The position numbers and the translations under genes are program-made. The notes beneath the pieces were generated by a model. It made no database searches and was not told the DNA's origin. It saw only the letters and a list, made by a program, of their open reading frames with translations. Source: Perkinsus olseni (lineage: Eukaryota > Perkinsozoa > Perkinsida). Taken from it: a DNA stretch of 64,000 bases. Positions 11,201-21,765 of this stretch are shown piece after piece (the stretch's first letter is position 1; each line of letters begins with the position of its first letter). The stretch is taken from positions 1-64,000 of the forward strand of contig JABANN010000068.1 in assembly GCA_013115125.1 (NCBI GenBank). The letters run 5' to 3'.

Positions 11201-14200
11201 CTACTATGGACTATGCTGGCTGGATAACAGCGGGTAAATTATTCACAAATTCGGATTTTTTCTCCCAGTTTCGGAGTAGTGAGTATCTTTCTTTTCTCAG
11301 GTCGTGTCTGGGCACTGATATCCTTTATCTTGAATGACCTTTGGATGTGCTTTGTATTCGCCCAGGCGATGGAGTCTCGGGGAGGTCTCCCGGAAAAGTT
11401 CAACACCGTAGACATCTCTTCTGGTAATGGCGGAAGGAGTTTGTGTTTTTTTTCTGGATTCGAAATTGCGGTGAAATGCAATCGGCGGCCGATAGAACGA
11501 GCTGTTGCATATCATGATCTTGATATCATTCTTGGTCGTGGAAGACGTAAAATAGGGAGTGGAAATACGACACGCGCTTTGCTGCCTCCTGTAGAGACAT
11601 CGCTTCAAAGTTCGAGTTTGTCTCGTAACCATCGTCTAATATAAGTATAAGTAAACTCGTCCAATAGATCTATGACTGACAGCAGAAAAAAAAGAGAAAT
11701 TTTTGGAGCGCTCTAAAATTCATGTTAATTCCTCGGAGAGGTTGAGCTTGGTGAAAATAAGTTTTCGGATTTGACACTTGACGATTCTCTGTGTTCAGAC
11801 GTGATGAGCGACAACTCGATGCAACACTTTGTGAAGGATGAGCTGCACGATCTGGGAATTGACGTAAAAAAGGCGGAGCGAAGCTCGGCAGGGTTGTAGA
11901 TTTTCTCGTTTTTTGCAGACCAAAAATCCTGGGGATTTTCTCTGGGGGACGAGCAACCTCACGAAGGACTCTCCGCCAGAGGAAATTTTGAAGGAAAAAT
12001 GCGAAGATGAGGAAAGGGAATTGGAAAAGATATTTTCTGTCGAGAATGGTGGTTCGGGTGGCAAGTTGTCGGCGATGCAGCAGAGCAAATTGGCTAACTT
12101 GAGGAAAGATTTCGAGAAAATACGGTACTGTTTTTGGGATGGGTGGAGGTTTGGATTGACAGAAGTAACAGCCTGAGTAAGGTTTGCTCGGTACTGAAAG
12201 ACAGTTGCTCTGTTACTTCCCAGAAATTGCGCGCGCCATCTCGGGTGGTCGATAAAATTACAGCTGGTATTACAAACTTGAAGTAGCTTATTTTCCGAAT
12301 CCCCACAGATCGATGAATCGAATGCCATTTCTAATTTGACGGAATTGGGACATGACAGCTTCCTTCCCGTGGGATGATCATTCTGATTGTGATCATTCTG
12401 TACGGCTGGATTCTGTCGGGAGAAGAAAATGAACTTCTCGGTGATGTATTATCTTGCTGATTCGGTATCGTTTTAATACTCTTTTTCGGGTGGTTGCAGC
12501 TCCTGACCTGTTCGATTGCCAGGAGCGATTTTCACATGTCTTCGGAGGAGGCGGAGCGAAGCACGAAGGGGAAGGGTTTGGAGGAGTCGTCTTCGTCCTC
12601 GTCATCTTCGGTCGCGGCGGAAGAGGGAGAATCTACACCTCAGGACTGGGTTCGGATGGCGACAGACTGCTCGGGTAATATTGCAGGATGCGGGGATCGA
12701 ACCCGGGTGTCTGGCTTGACTGAGTTACGGATGCCGTCTCTAACGTGGAGACCAGACGAGTGGTTGTCATCGGTATTCTCGGAAGGTCGGGCCTGAATGA
12801 TTGTTGTTGATGTAGGTGGTAATGACTCGGAGGTGGACTATTACGTTAACAGTGTGACTGGAGACATCAGATGGCGACCTGTCCTTAAGAGATCCTTGGT
12901 GAGAAGAAAAGAAGAGGGGGGGTCGTAAATTACAATTTTTTTTATAAATTGCAATTACTTGGTTAAAAATCTAATTACTCGTAATGATTATTGGTCAAAT
13001 TTGTCACTGCGGAAAATTCTGATGGAATTTTTTTGCTCTTGGTCTGGGGGCGCTTTTTCGTGATAAACTCAGAATAAAGAATTATGGAATTTAAATTTGA
13101 AAATTCCAAATTTAATTTTTTCCCGTACTCTCTCGTCATAGTTTCGGGCAGCCCGGCAGTCCGTTTGTGTCAAGGAGAAAGTTTGTAGAAAAGTTTTTTC
13201 AGAGCGACACAGTGTCAACGGCGAGTACGACGACGTTAACTCGTCGTCCCTCACGACCCCGAAGATCTGTAGAGGACCTCGAGAATGCTTTGCGGAACTT
13301 GGAAAAGTCGGTGAAGGAGCTTCATGTTGGTTTTCTGAAAAAGGAAGATAGTCTGAGGTAGGGTTGGTCCCTCTCCGGAGAGAAGGAGAATTTTGACGTT
13401 GTCAGGTCGCGGAGTTCTACTAAGTGTTCTTCGGAAGGGACCGGATCTTCATGCGTGACCTCCACGAGTTCGGAAGATACGCCCACCTCTTCGACTGCGG
13501 ATGGCAAACCCCGGCATCACCGTCATCATCAGCGTGCCCCCTTGGACTTCCAGCACTGTTCACTGCGACCATGGTCGATTTATAAGCAGGCTTCGACTGT
13601 TGTGGTTTTGGCTTGGACGCTCGGGTGAGTTTCGGAGGAATCTAGCGGCCGAGAGGTTTCCGAATCTGTTGTCATTCTTAATTGATTCGACTCGGTGAGG
13701 CGATTTTGGAAAGAGTTCTCAGAATTTCCGGTGAAGAGACCATTCCTGAGGCAAGGCATCTTCGGTGGCGATTGGAATTTGGTCTTCTGAATCGGTCTGG
13801 GTCGGGTGGGATATTTTAGAGATTTCTCAGGATTGGGAAGCGGGCGAAGTTTTACTGATGAAATCGGATAATTTCCTGTGCGCGTGCGTGCGGAATATTT
13901 GTGTTCGCCCGAGGGGCATGCAAAGACAAGATACGCAGTAGATGAATTGGCTTTGTCTCGGCACGTTGGGAAAATTCATAAGACTGCTCGATGAGGCATC
14001 CTTAAGGAGGGATGTGAAAAAACCATTTAATCGCTGGAGCTCTATGTCGGTCCTGGGATTCGAACCTGGGTCTCTTGTCTCTTGTTGGCTATATCGTGTT
14101 AGCTGCTTCGCTGAGCGAGCTCTACCGCTAGTGTATATTTTCTCAGAGTGATTTGGTGCGTCCTAGACCTCCTCAACATCCCCACCGGTAATGACATCCG

Positions 14201-14867
14201 GGCGTCTGTCGAGAGTACCACACCGATTTCCAGCGGAACGGGAGCGTTCTTCGTGCCTGTTGGCATGACGGCGACTGGCGAATCGCCTCAGTCTGTCGTC
14301 TATGCGGATTCTGTCGGAGTTTGGCCGCCGCAAGAGGCTGGTCGGGTTGAGGATTTCGGGAAGGATCTCTCGGATATCGAGTATGTGAATGGTTCCTTGA
14401 TGGTGGCTGCTAATGACGACCGACTGATGGGCTACAGCGAGGGGTCGGAGGTGGCGATGCCGGTTGCGGTGTCGAAAGTAGCATATATTAGAGAAGGGAG
14501 TTTGGCTGTGTCTACTCCTGATAATTCTTTATATCTGTTGGAAGTTGATGATGATGGTGAGTGGCGTCGTAAGGCGAAGATCGGCGACTATGATGATCGT
14601 CAATCGTCGGCTGTTGATGTGATAAGTGGCATCGCCTTTAGTAGAAGCTACGGTATGTTGGTATTAATGACGTCTGGTAATATTGATATATGGAATATGG
14701 CTGATGGTAGAAGGACCATCACCCACCTCACACTACCGGAGGTACAACGCTATACCGCCATCGCTGCTGTCAACACTCAAGGACAACAAGAAGAGGAAGA
14801 TTCCATCATCGTCTCGGGACTGAAGAAGGATCGACAGGCAGTCGCGATACGTGTCCGAGTGGACTGA
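8269..14867 (+). CDS. multi-pass membrane protein with WW-like and C-terminal domain, paralogue 1
   Basis: Exons found by matching paralogue 2 and by GT-AG borders: 8269-8409, 8675-8835, 9223-9336, 9713-9764, 10426-10554, 11034-11233, 11301-11423, 11799-11863, 11919-12124, about 12526-12674, 12816-12898, 13203-13357, 13406-13624 and 14147-14867. One exon between 9764 and 10426 and one after 12124 are unresolved. The N-terminus has LFSYNKDVF and DQTLRQ, then LYREDLRDLFGLTI. Hydrophobic segments lie in the 8675, 9223, 10426, 11034 (two) and 11301 exons, and one spans the 13406/14147 junction, giving about seven passes. DWVRMATDCS plus DYYVNSVTGDIRWRP across the 12675-12815 intron resembles a WW domain. 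A coiled coil (SVEDLENALRNLEKSVKEL) follows. The last exon is a soluble beta-rich domain. Function unknown. Introns here are longer than in paralogue 2. Confidence 0.75.
12675..12815 (+). other. intron carrying tRNA-like sequence (antisense)
   Basis: A 141-nt GT-AG intron splits the WW-like domain of paralogue 1. Read on the minus strand, 12683-12728 contains a B-box (GGTTCGATCCCC) with a T-stem of four pairs out of five and an acceptor-like end. The flanking exons join in frame (G|GT codon), so the intron model is firm. The tRNA-like reading is pattern recognition. Confidence 0.6.
13625..14146 (+). other. 522-nt intron with tRNA-like insert (antisense)
   Basis: The exon junction GG|A is the same in both paralogues, but the intron is only 48 nt in paralogue 2 (18693-18740). 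The extra length includes, at 14046-14135 on the minus strand, a box-A-like GCTCAGCGAAGC and a box-B GGTTCGAATCC. The T-stem does not pair, so this is a degenerate tRNA or SINE. Confidence 0.55.
14474..14822 (+). repeat. paralogue block nearly identical to 19056-19403
   Basis: This part of the last exon differs from 19056-19403 at only about a dozen sites in about 300 nt, including silent positions. The exon sequence before it and all upstream exons differ strongly. Recent gene conversion, or a recently shared cassette, is the simplest reading. The codons are also more AT-rich than in the flanking exon. Confidence 0.85.
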
Positions 14868-15392
14868 GTACGTAACAACATATTCCGTATCTTTCCATGG
14901 TCAAGCTGAGATACTCTAACCCAATTCACGATGTCCCTTGTTATTGGGATCGTAGATTTTCTATTAAACTTTAGTAATGCCCCGTTCTCTGGGCAAGACA
15001 GCGGTCTTACCCGTTCAACACCAATGATGGTGGACCGTTGTCTATCTCTCCTCCTTCTTGTTAGTGTCCAGTTTCGAATCTGAAAAATGTGGATTGTTGT
15101 GTTGATGATGGCGACGGCGGTTTGGGACGTATCATGATAAGACTGAAAGTTCAGTAAAGTGTAAAGTTCAGTTCAGTTCAGTGTAAAGTTCGGGTTCAGT
15201 AAAGACTGTTTTGATACGATTGGATAATTATTTTTACATCATTATTGAATCTTATTAGAAGAATCTTGAATGAAGATCATCAAAAAAAGGTCAAATTATT
15301 GCTAATTGATAACTTACTAATTCTTTTACTAATCTGATATTTTTGTAATGATCTGCATCCAAGATTGTTTTTAATTTGTATAATAGATTATC

Positions 15393-18300
15393 ATGGCAAC
15401 CGCAGCTGCAGCAACAGTCGCGGGGGTCGCCTCTCTGGCCGGCTCCACAGCAGGGGCGTTGTTCTCCTATAACAAGGCAGCCTTTGTATTAGATCAAACG
15501 CTGAGGCAATGGGCGGTCCACCAAGTCCAGGATATGCGAATTGACCAGGCAAGTTAGCTGCATTCCTTCTGAGTACTACAGTAGTGCTCTGGGGCGTCAA
15601 CGCTGTCGCTGAGACGCGGGTTGAGGCGTTCTTCTTTCAGATTGATTTGTATCGTGATGATTTGAGAGATCTTTTTGGCCTGACTATCTCCAGGATGGAT
15701 ACGTATCTTACTGTCAACTCGGTGGCTCTTGCTGTGAGTGTTCACTCTATTTATTGTGGTATGATACCACCTGATATACCTCAACCGAAGGAAGTCCCGT
15801 CGTGGCTTTGGTTCATCTGGTGAGTACCGTCTGACCAGTCTAGTTGGTTACGCCGTCGCTCTCTCATTCGGGAGTTCGCGGGTTCTATCCCTGCAGCCGC
15901 CAATTTTCATTCCTCAGGATTCTCAACTTGGCAGCCAGTACTGTACTTCTTTTACTATCTGTCTGCTTCGCCCTTCACGCCTCAATCGTCGCCCAGTCCC
16001 TTGAAGTCAAGCTGCTCACACGATGGCTCCGGTAAGCCTCGGTGGCCACGTCCCTTTCGAGTAGACCATCGCCACACTGGTCAGGCTTCCTCTACCGAAG
16101 ACCTCCGACATCGCCAATGCCGCTGACACCATTGAGGTGAGTGAGGGGGAAGATTCTCCTGTGGCTGTCTTATTGATGCGGCGAAGAGGAGACCCCGAGG
16201 CCATTAGCTGCTCCTGTCGCGTGTGCCTCCTTCCTGTCGTCTTGGTTGTGTCAAAGCTAGACCATGTCTTGTGCCGCCGAGGTCGGGGCTGCTGTTGTTG
16301 GGACGTTGGGAGTGGGGTAATCCAACCTTACATCCTGGTCTTCCTATCAGAGGTTCGAGTGCAACCCAATAAAATCGATTTTTCGTATCCCGGTCGTCCG
16401 GCGACTATCGAAGCGACGGACTGCCCACGCTGGGTCGAGTCGGAAGGACGCTCGGGAGGTTGGGAAGAACGGTATGATGGACCACGCAGAGGATGATAAG
16501 TGAGGGGCTCACTGGCTCGAGGCTCTGCAGTACCGGATCGATCCTCAGGTATACTGTGTCGCATTTTTCGCTCTTCCAGCGTCTGCAAAAATCCTGGCAG
16601 GGCTACGACGCCTACGCTCGTGTGTTCATGGTCATGGCCAACAACCAGATGCTATTGACGTTCGCCGATTTCGCGCTAGGGTTAGGAGCATCTTGCACTC
16701 TTGTCGTATCCTGCATTTCCTTAACGGCTCATCCGTCAGGTCTACTATGATGGGAGATCGCGAGGTCTGGGCTGCCTGGGCGTTCGTTGTCGTCATCGCC
16801 ACCGCGGCGATGCTTCATCTGAGGATGAACCTCACTTTTGAGAGCTACAACGAGCTCATCGTCATGCTGGTCCTGGCTTACCTGACGCCCCTATCTGCAG
16901 CAGCCGCCGCCACTCTGGACTACGCCGGGCAGACGTCTATAGGTGAGGGGAGAGGGGATTTGGTTAATGTTGAGGACTTCTCGATGAGGAGGAAGATCGT
17001 CGTTGCAACGGCACACGAGGCTCCGGAGTGCGAGGGAGGTATACAGTCGCGAAAGAATGCGGCATGCAGATTTTGGAAAGATGAGGCCACTGTGCCACCT
17101 TCTCAGTCATTCTCGTGCCGTCTTGGATTTCCGTAGTTATCGAGTTTACCAAAGAACGCTCCCGTGAGTTCTCGTCTTCGCTGTTTAGGTGAAGACACAG
17201 CCCTGGCGTCCATCGCCTTGCACTGCCTCTGGTATTACTATCTGGTCTTGCAAGGGTTGGAGGCCACTGAAGTCTTGCCTGGCAAGTTCAATATCGTCCG
17301 GATGACGTCGGGTGGGCTGTGCTTCACTAGCTGTATATCTGTACGCGTATCCTTGCGCGTGCGTTAGATATCCTCCTGCATGAGAACCCGTTCCATGGTT
17401 TTGTTCGCCACGAGATGACGGAAGGGGGAATCGATGTAAGGCTTTTGCAGCTCGGTCAAGATGCCACTTGCTCAATTCAATTTAAAAGAAAACTCCCGAT
17501 TATTGGAATGGCACCTGCGCCGATTGGCTGTCTACCGGCGTTCGGATGGCCAGTAGAACTTTCCGGTGGTAGCTTCCTCTTTGCATGGGGGGCCGCTAGC
17601 GGCAGCGCTCAATACAGGGAGAGTCCGTGACGGCGCGTTGATTGAGAATGGAGGGTGAATAACGAAAGGGTGATGGTCGTGCATGTTGGAGCTAAGAATT
17701 TTCCACCAGCAGATAGTAATAAGTGGCGCTAGCCTCTGACCTGTCCGATCGGAGTTTTTCAAAAAGTGGACACACGATCGTGCGCGTTTGACACTATGAT
17801 TAATTGACAGTGAATATAACGTGACTAGCTATGATGATCACTACCAAGTGATGGGCCATCGTACAGTCTTCTTCCAACTGAGCCTTCGAGTTCGGCTCAG
17901 TTTTCTTGTTGATTCAGGGGAGTAGGAGGCCTAGCGACTATGAGTGGGACTTCGAGAGGAACGACGACTATTGCCCTCCTGAGTGTCGACGAGAAGTGGA
18001 GCGCTTGGACGATGACCTGGTCGAAAAAGAGGATAAAGAAATATGCTCGGCGTTAAACTTTACTGACCAGGACAGTTTTTCTTCCGCTGGGAAGAAGTCG
18101 CCAGGAAACAAGTAGCGGTATCGTTCTGTTGATGGTGTGGGGACTCTTGCTCTTTCAGAAAGGACTCGCAGTTGGCCTTGATGGAAGAGGGTCGAGGGGC
18201 GTCGATCAGGCACAGCAAAATTGGTGAGTTCGCAAAAGTTGGCTTTTCGTGGTGACAGTGGAGCACTCAGGTGAGTGGGTGGAGGCACATTACGGACAGC

Positions 18301-19467
18301 GGCCGGCTCCAGAGGATCGTTGGCAAGAGTCCTGTTTCAAGGGGGTGAGTCTCATCACTTGCATCACTTGCATCACTTGCATTTCCTCAACGACGATAGG
18401 TAACTGATCCTAGTATTGTTAGAGAACAGGTTGATGAATTTGGTGAAAATGTCGAGGAATTTGAGAAGGAGCAGAAGGCTGGCAAGGTCAAGTCGTGCCG
18501 GTGAGATGGAAGTCGCCTCCCTTTCCTAGACTAAGCTCCCTTTTCCAGTTGCGTGGACAGCCCGAAGGTCATCTTCAAGCCATGTGAGTACCGTCACCCC
18601 GATCGCCCTAAGAACATCACTCATTACCGTCTTCGTCCGTGGTCGATCTACAAGCAGGTCTCAGCGATTATCTCTGCCGTGTGGACTGTTGGGTGAGTTT
18701 ATCGTCTGCCTGCTGCCTTTGACGGATTCCTTTTCCTCAGATTTATCTGGTGGGCTCTGGTGTGCGCTGATGTTCCCACTGGTACGGACCTGCCAGGCCC
18801 GGTTTTCAAGGCTGCATCGGCCGGAGAAAGCTCGGCCCGTTTTCCGCCGTTCTTCACCCCTATTGGTTTGGATTTTTTCAACAACGGTTCTGCCGTAGCA
18901 ACTGATGACATTTCTTTTTGGCCTCGGTTGCCTTGCGCTGTGCTCAGTCCGAGTGATGTTCTGAGTATCGGCGAGGACGTGATGGTCGCTAATGGCACCG
19001 ACCGCTTGCTCAATTGCGCTACTGCCGGATCTTGGAAATTACCGATTGCGGTCGTGAAAGTAGCATATATTAGAGAAGGGAGTTTGGCTGTGTCTACTCC
19101 TGATAATTCTTTATATCTGTTGGAAGTTGATGGTGATGGGGAGTGGCGTCGTAAGGCGAAGATCGGCGACTATGATGATCGTCAATCGTCGGGTGGTGAT
19201 GTGATAAGTGGCATCGCCTTTAGTAGAAGGTACGGTGTGTTGGTATTAATGACGTCTGGTAATATTGATATTTGGAATATGGCTGATGGTAGAAGGACCA
19301 TCACCCGCCTCACACTACCGGAGGTACAGCGATATACCGCCATCGCTGCTGTCAACACTCAAGGACAACAACAAGAAGATTTCATCGTCGTCTCGGGACT
19401 GGGAAAAGACCAGCGAGCCGACCTTTTTAGGATTAACGAAGAAGTTAATAAGTTTTTAGAGAAATAA
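15393..19467 (+). CDS. multi-pass membrane protein, paralogue 2
   Basis: Tandem copy, starting 526 nt after paralogue 1. The ATG at 15393 gives MATAAAATVAG. Supported exons: 15393-15548, 15641-15819, 15918-16031, 16085-16136, 16549-16680, 16740-16942, 17189-17311, 17918 to about 18114, about 18161-18223, 18400-18500, 18549-18692 and 18741-19467. One exon between 16136 and 16549 and one before 17918 are unresolved. Shared marks with paralogue 1 are LFSYNK, DQTLRQ, LYRDDLRDLFGLTI, SWQGYDAYARV, VWAAWAF and LRPWSIYKQ, with the same intron phases. Hydrophobic segments follow the same order. The soluble middle is acidic and lacks the clear WW-like motif of paralogue 1. The last exon ends with TAA. 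The common pattern of extracellular/luminal C-terminus and many passes suggests a surface or endomembrane protein, but no function can be named. Confidence 0.75.
15549..15640 (+). other. GC-AG intron
   Basis: The exon ends in CAG and the intron starts gcaagt. The same junction in paralogue 1 starts gtgata. The 3' end is a normal pyrimidine tract plus AG (ttctttcag). The downstream exon continues the conserved LYRDDLRDLFGLT block in frame. Confidence 0.8.
15820..15917 (+). other. 98-nt intron almost filled by a tRNA-like sequence
   Basis: Between gtgagtacc and ttttcattcctcag lies a tRNA-like core: D-arm GTCTAGTTGGTTA (identical to the D-arm of the Val tRNAs at 37.1 and 39.6 kb), a 5-bp hairpin CTCTC/GGGAG in the anticodon-arm position, a T-arm GCGGG-TTCTATC-CCTGC, and an end AGCCGCCA. 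The 5' acceptor strand does not pair with it. Splicing restores a TGG codon exactly. The matching intron of paralogue 1 (8836-9222) is unrelated and AT-rich. Confidence 0.7.
16681..16739 (+). other. 59-nt intron with CTTGCACTCTTG/CCTTAACG motif
   Basis: Begins gttagg and ends ccgtcag. The flanking exons join in frame in both paralogues (GG|G). Inside are CTTGCACTCTTG at 16693 and a TTTCCTTAACG that could hold the branch point. The same two-part motif recurs in introns of unrelated genes. Confidence 0.7.
18345..18399 (+). other. 55-nt intron with tandem CATCACTTG and TTTCCTCAACG
   Basis: Begins gtgagtc, holds three tandem copies of a CATCACTTG unit followed by TTTCCTCAACG, and ends gatag. It keeps phase 0 between two open exons of paralogue 2. 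The motif matches that of the intron at 16681-16739. Confidence 0.65.
19056..19403 (+). repeat. paralogue block nearly identical to 14474-14822
   Basis: The partner of the converted block in paralogue 1, offset by 4582 nt at its start. Identity falls away abruptly on the 5' side at GAAAGTAGCATAT and on the 3' side after the Gln-rich stretch. Confidence 0.85.
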
Positions 19468-19951
19468 AAGTTCAATTTCCTTCTGTGACTGAGGGGTGAC
19501 CCCTTCTTCGGAGCACCTCGTCACGTTACTGCCATTGTGGCACTGGTATTTTTATAAACCCGCTCATTCTAGCTTAAAACTTGTCTTTTCAAGGTGATCT
19601 TCTCTACTTTAGTCGTACGGCTTTGCGTAGTCGATCGGTCAATATCGCTCGGGCCCGATTGACCTCATTACTGGGCGCTGGTCGATCTTCACAGTACCTA
19701 GTGGCGAAGATTCTCTCCGAGTAGTATCCATTAGAGGTAGCGAGAGACCTCAATGTACTGTACACGTACGCTGAAGAAGGTTGGAGCTCTTCACGCTTCT
19801 CACTCCCCCGTGCGTCTTGGGAGCTTGACTGAGTTTCAACCATCGAGGCGTTCGTGACACCACTCGGTATCCCCTTTCTTGCAACCGCATTCGACCTTTG
19901 TTTTATGAGACGATAGTTGCATTCTGTTAAGTGACGAGTACAAGATTCGAA

Positions 19952-20779
19952 ATGGACGGGCTTGAATCATTCGGTGGCTTCGAAAACAGTTTTTTGTCTG
20001 AGGCTGAGATGGCTCGACAAGGTCACTTCAACCTCGTTGTTGATTTGAAGACTACGAACAGGAAGTTCGAGGATGCATTACTACCTCTGGGGCTGCGTTA
20101 CCTTGTCATGCAGTACATAGGGAAGAGAGATTCATTGGGTTTCGTGACGAAACTTTCGTCATTCCCGACGACGACTGTGAGGTGAGGCTGCTGTGTGGTG
20201 AATGCACCGAAGAGTTCCCGAACTCTTTTATTGGCTACGTTGTTTGGGTGGCCGATGATCCCAAGCACCCTGTAGGAATAGAGTGGGATGCTGTCCGCAT
20301 GGAATACGTACCAAATCCGGCAACGCGTTGGCTCGGGTTATATAATCACGTCAGTGACTGACGGTCAGTCTGCGCTATGACTGCGCCTACATGATTGAAC
20401 CACCTGACGATAGTCGTGGTTCGCTCTTATGGGAGCTCAACGTGTTCACCAAAGTATGGCGTTTAGTAAGACGGTTGGGGTACACGCCTGTTCCTACTAT
20501 GTGCTTTGATGTCATTCGCTTCGAAGATAAGCTGAGGGTGCCTGTTGTTGATGATCGTGGGAAGAACATAAATTTATATGTCTGGGACGGGCTGGGGGAA
20601 AAGCGTACGATCGAGTGCACTGGTGTCTCGGCCGATCTCTATAAAGTATGGTTCGTGACTCCTGATGTGGTGGTAGCTACTACTGCCCCAAACGACAAGT
20701 ATGGTGAGTTGGTCCTCTGCCACGTAGGGGTCAATGCGTCGAGATTTGATAAGAATAAGATAGCACGGACTCGGTGAAT
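19952..20779 (+). pseudogene. frame-broken gene of unknown family
   Basis: Three adjoining open stretches in three different frames read like one protein. The first starts at ATG 19952 (MDGLESFGGFENSF) and runs to about 20120. The second runs from about 20125 to a TGA near 20362 and contains FIGFRDETFVIPDDD and WLGLYNHVSD. The third begins near 20370 (SLRYDCAYMIEPPDDS) and ends at TGA 20775-20777. Composition is even across the joins and the hydrophobic/acidic pattern resembles a beta-rich secreted or luminal domain. No GT-AG intron of sensible size resolves either shift. Both shifts move the frame in the same direction. Either a pseudogene, unrecognised tiny introns or sequence errors. No function assigned. 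Confidence 0.5.
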
Positions 20780-21765
20780 GTGGTCCGAGTCTCCAAGGTT
20801 GTGTTTGAGCCGTTGCGGCCATTGCCTGCGCTTAAAGCGCTTTTGCGATAAGATCATCAACCTCGACAGCACGATGCTTATGATGGCTTATCGAGCAGAG
20901 GCATGCGAGGTTTTCTTCTTATCTCCTATTTTTCGACAAGTCAGCTGATTTTGAATGAGCCTCACTTGGGTTACGGCTCCCAAGATGTTCAGAGGGCATT
21001 ATAATATACTTACCTGTGTTAGGTTACATAACTCAGCAAGAGCCGTTCACAGTGGTTCTCAAGTTGTAACTACTATCATAACATCAATAGGCAAGCTACT
21101 TTAGTTAGGGCGAGAGTCGCAAGAGGACTCTTGGAGTCAATTGCGTACAGCATTTCCTGGTAGGGTCGCAACCGATTCGACTGAACCGAGATTCGGTTAC
21201 CGGTGGCTGAGGCGACCTCAGTGAGGCCCTGGCGCCGTACACCTGTATAATTGTTGCTGACAGCAGCAGCCTGCTGCCAGCAGGTGACAGTGTTGTCATT
21301 GCAGTCACTTGGTCTCTAACAGGTGTCCCCGATATCATTATTTTTGCCTCACGCTTGATTCTAGGGTCCTCGAGCTTTGAGACTTCGGAGTCCTGAAGAG
21401 TCCCTGTAGATCAGCCTTCCAAGTCGGTGTTATCCTGCGCCACCTCTAGTTCTACAGTTTAGTGTCAACAACTGTTACTGAACAACGCAACCCGCCTTAT
21501 CCGTTATGAAAAACTTTTCTTCAAAATTCTAATCGGGCTGTAGGAATGAAGCTAAGAAGCCAACTGATACCTCGGCGACTGGAGCTGAGCCACCGGGTCA
21601 GTTGGCAGGTCAGTGAGGCAAACTCGACCAAAAGTATCAAGTCAAACTTGCTTGACGGGAGGAGAAAATGAAGCCCGTGAACTCTGACGAATTTAGGTCA
21701 TGACCGAGATCCGATGAAATAGGATCTCGTCATCACGAGATTATGTACATAACCGTCACAGAGTG
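20780..21765. other. intergenic, 3' flank duplicated with the GH18-like gene
   Basis: About 21290-21765 is recognisably similar to 23570-24018. Shared strings include TACCTCGGCGACTGGAG, TCAAACTTGCTTGAC, AATGAAGCCCGT and CTCGTCATCACGAGATTA. It therefore belongs to the duplicated unit that holds the GH18-like genes. A 7-bp inverted pair GAGATCC/GGATCTC lies near 21709-21731. Nothing coding is supported. Confidence 0.6.

Noticed and set aside
14046-14135. A functional tRNA on the minus strand
   Set aside because: Box A and box B look right, but the T-stem CCAGG/CCCAG does not pair.
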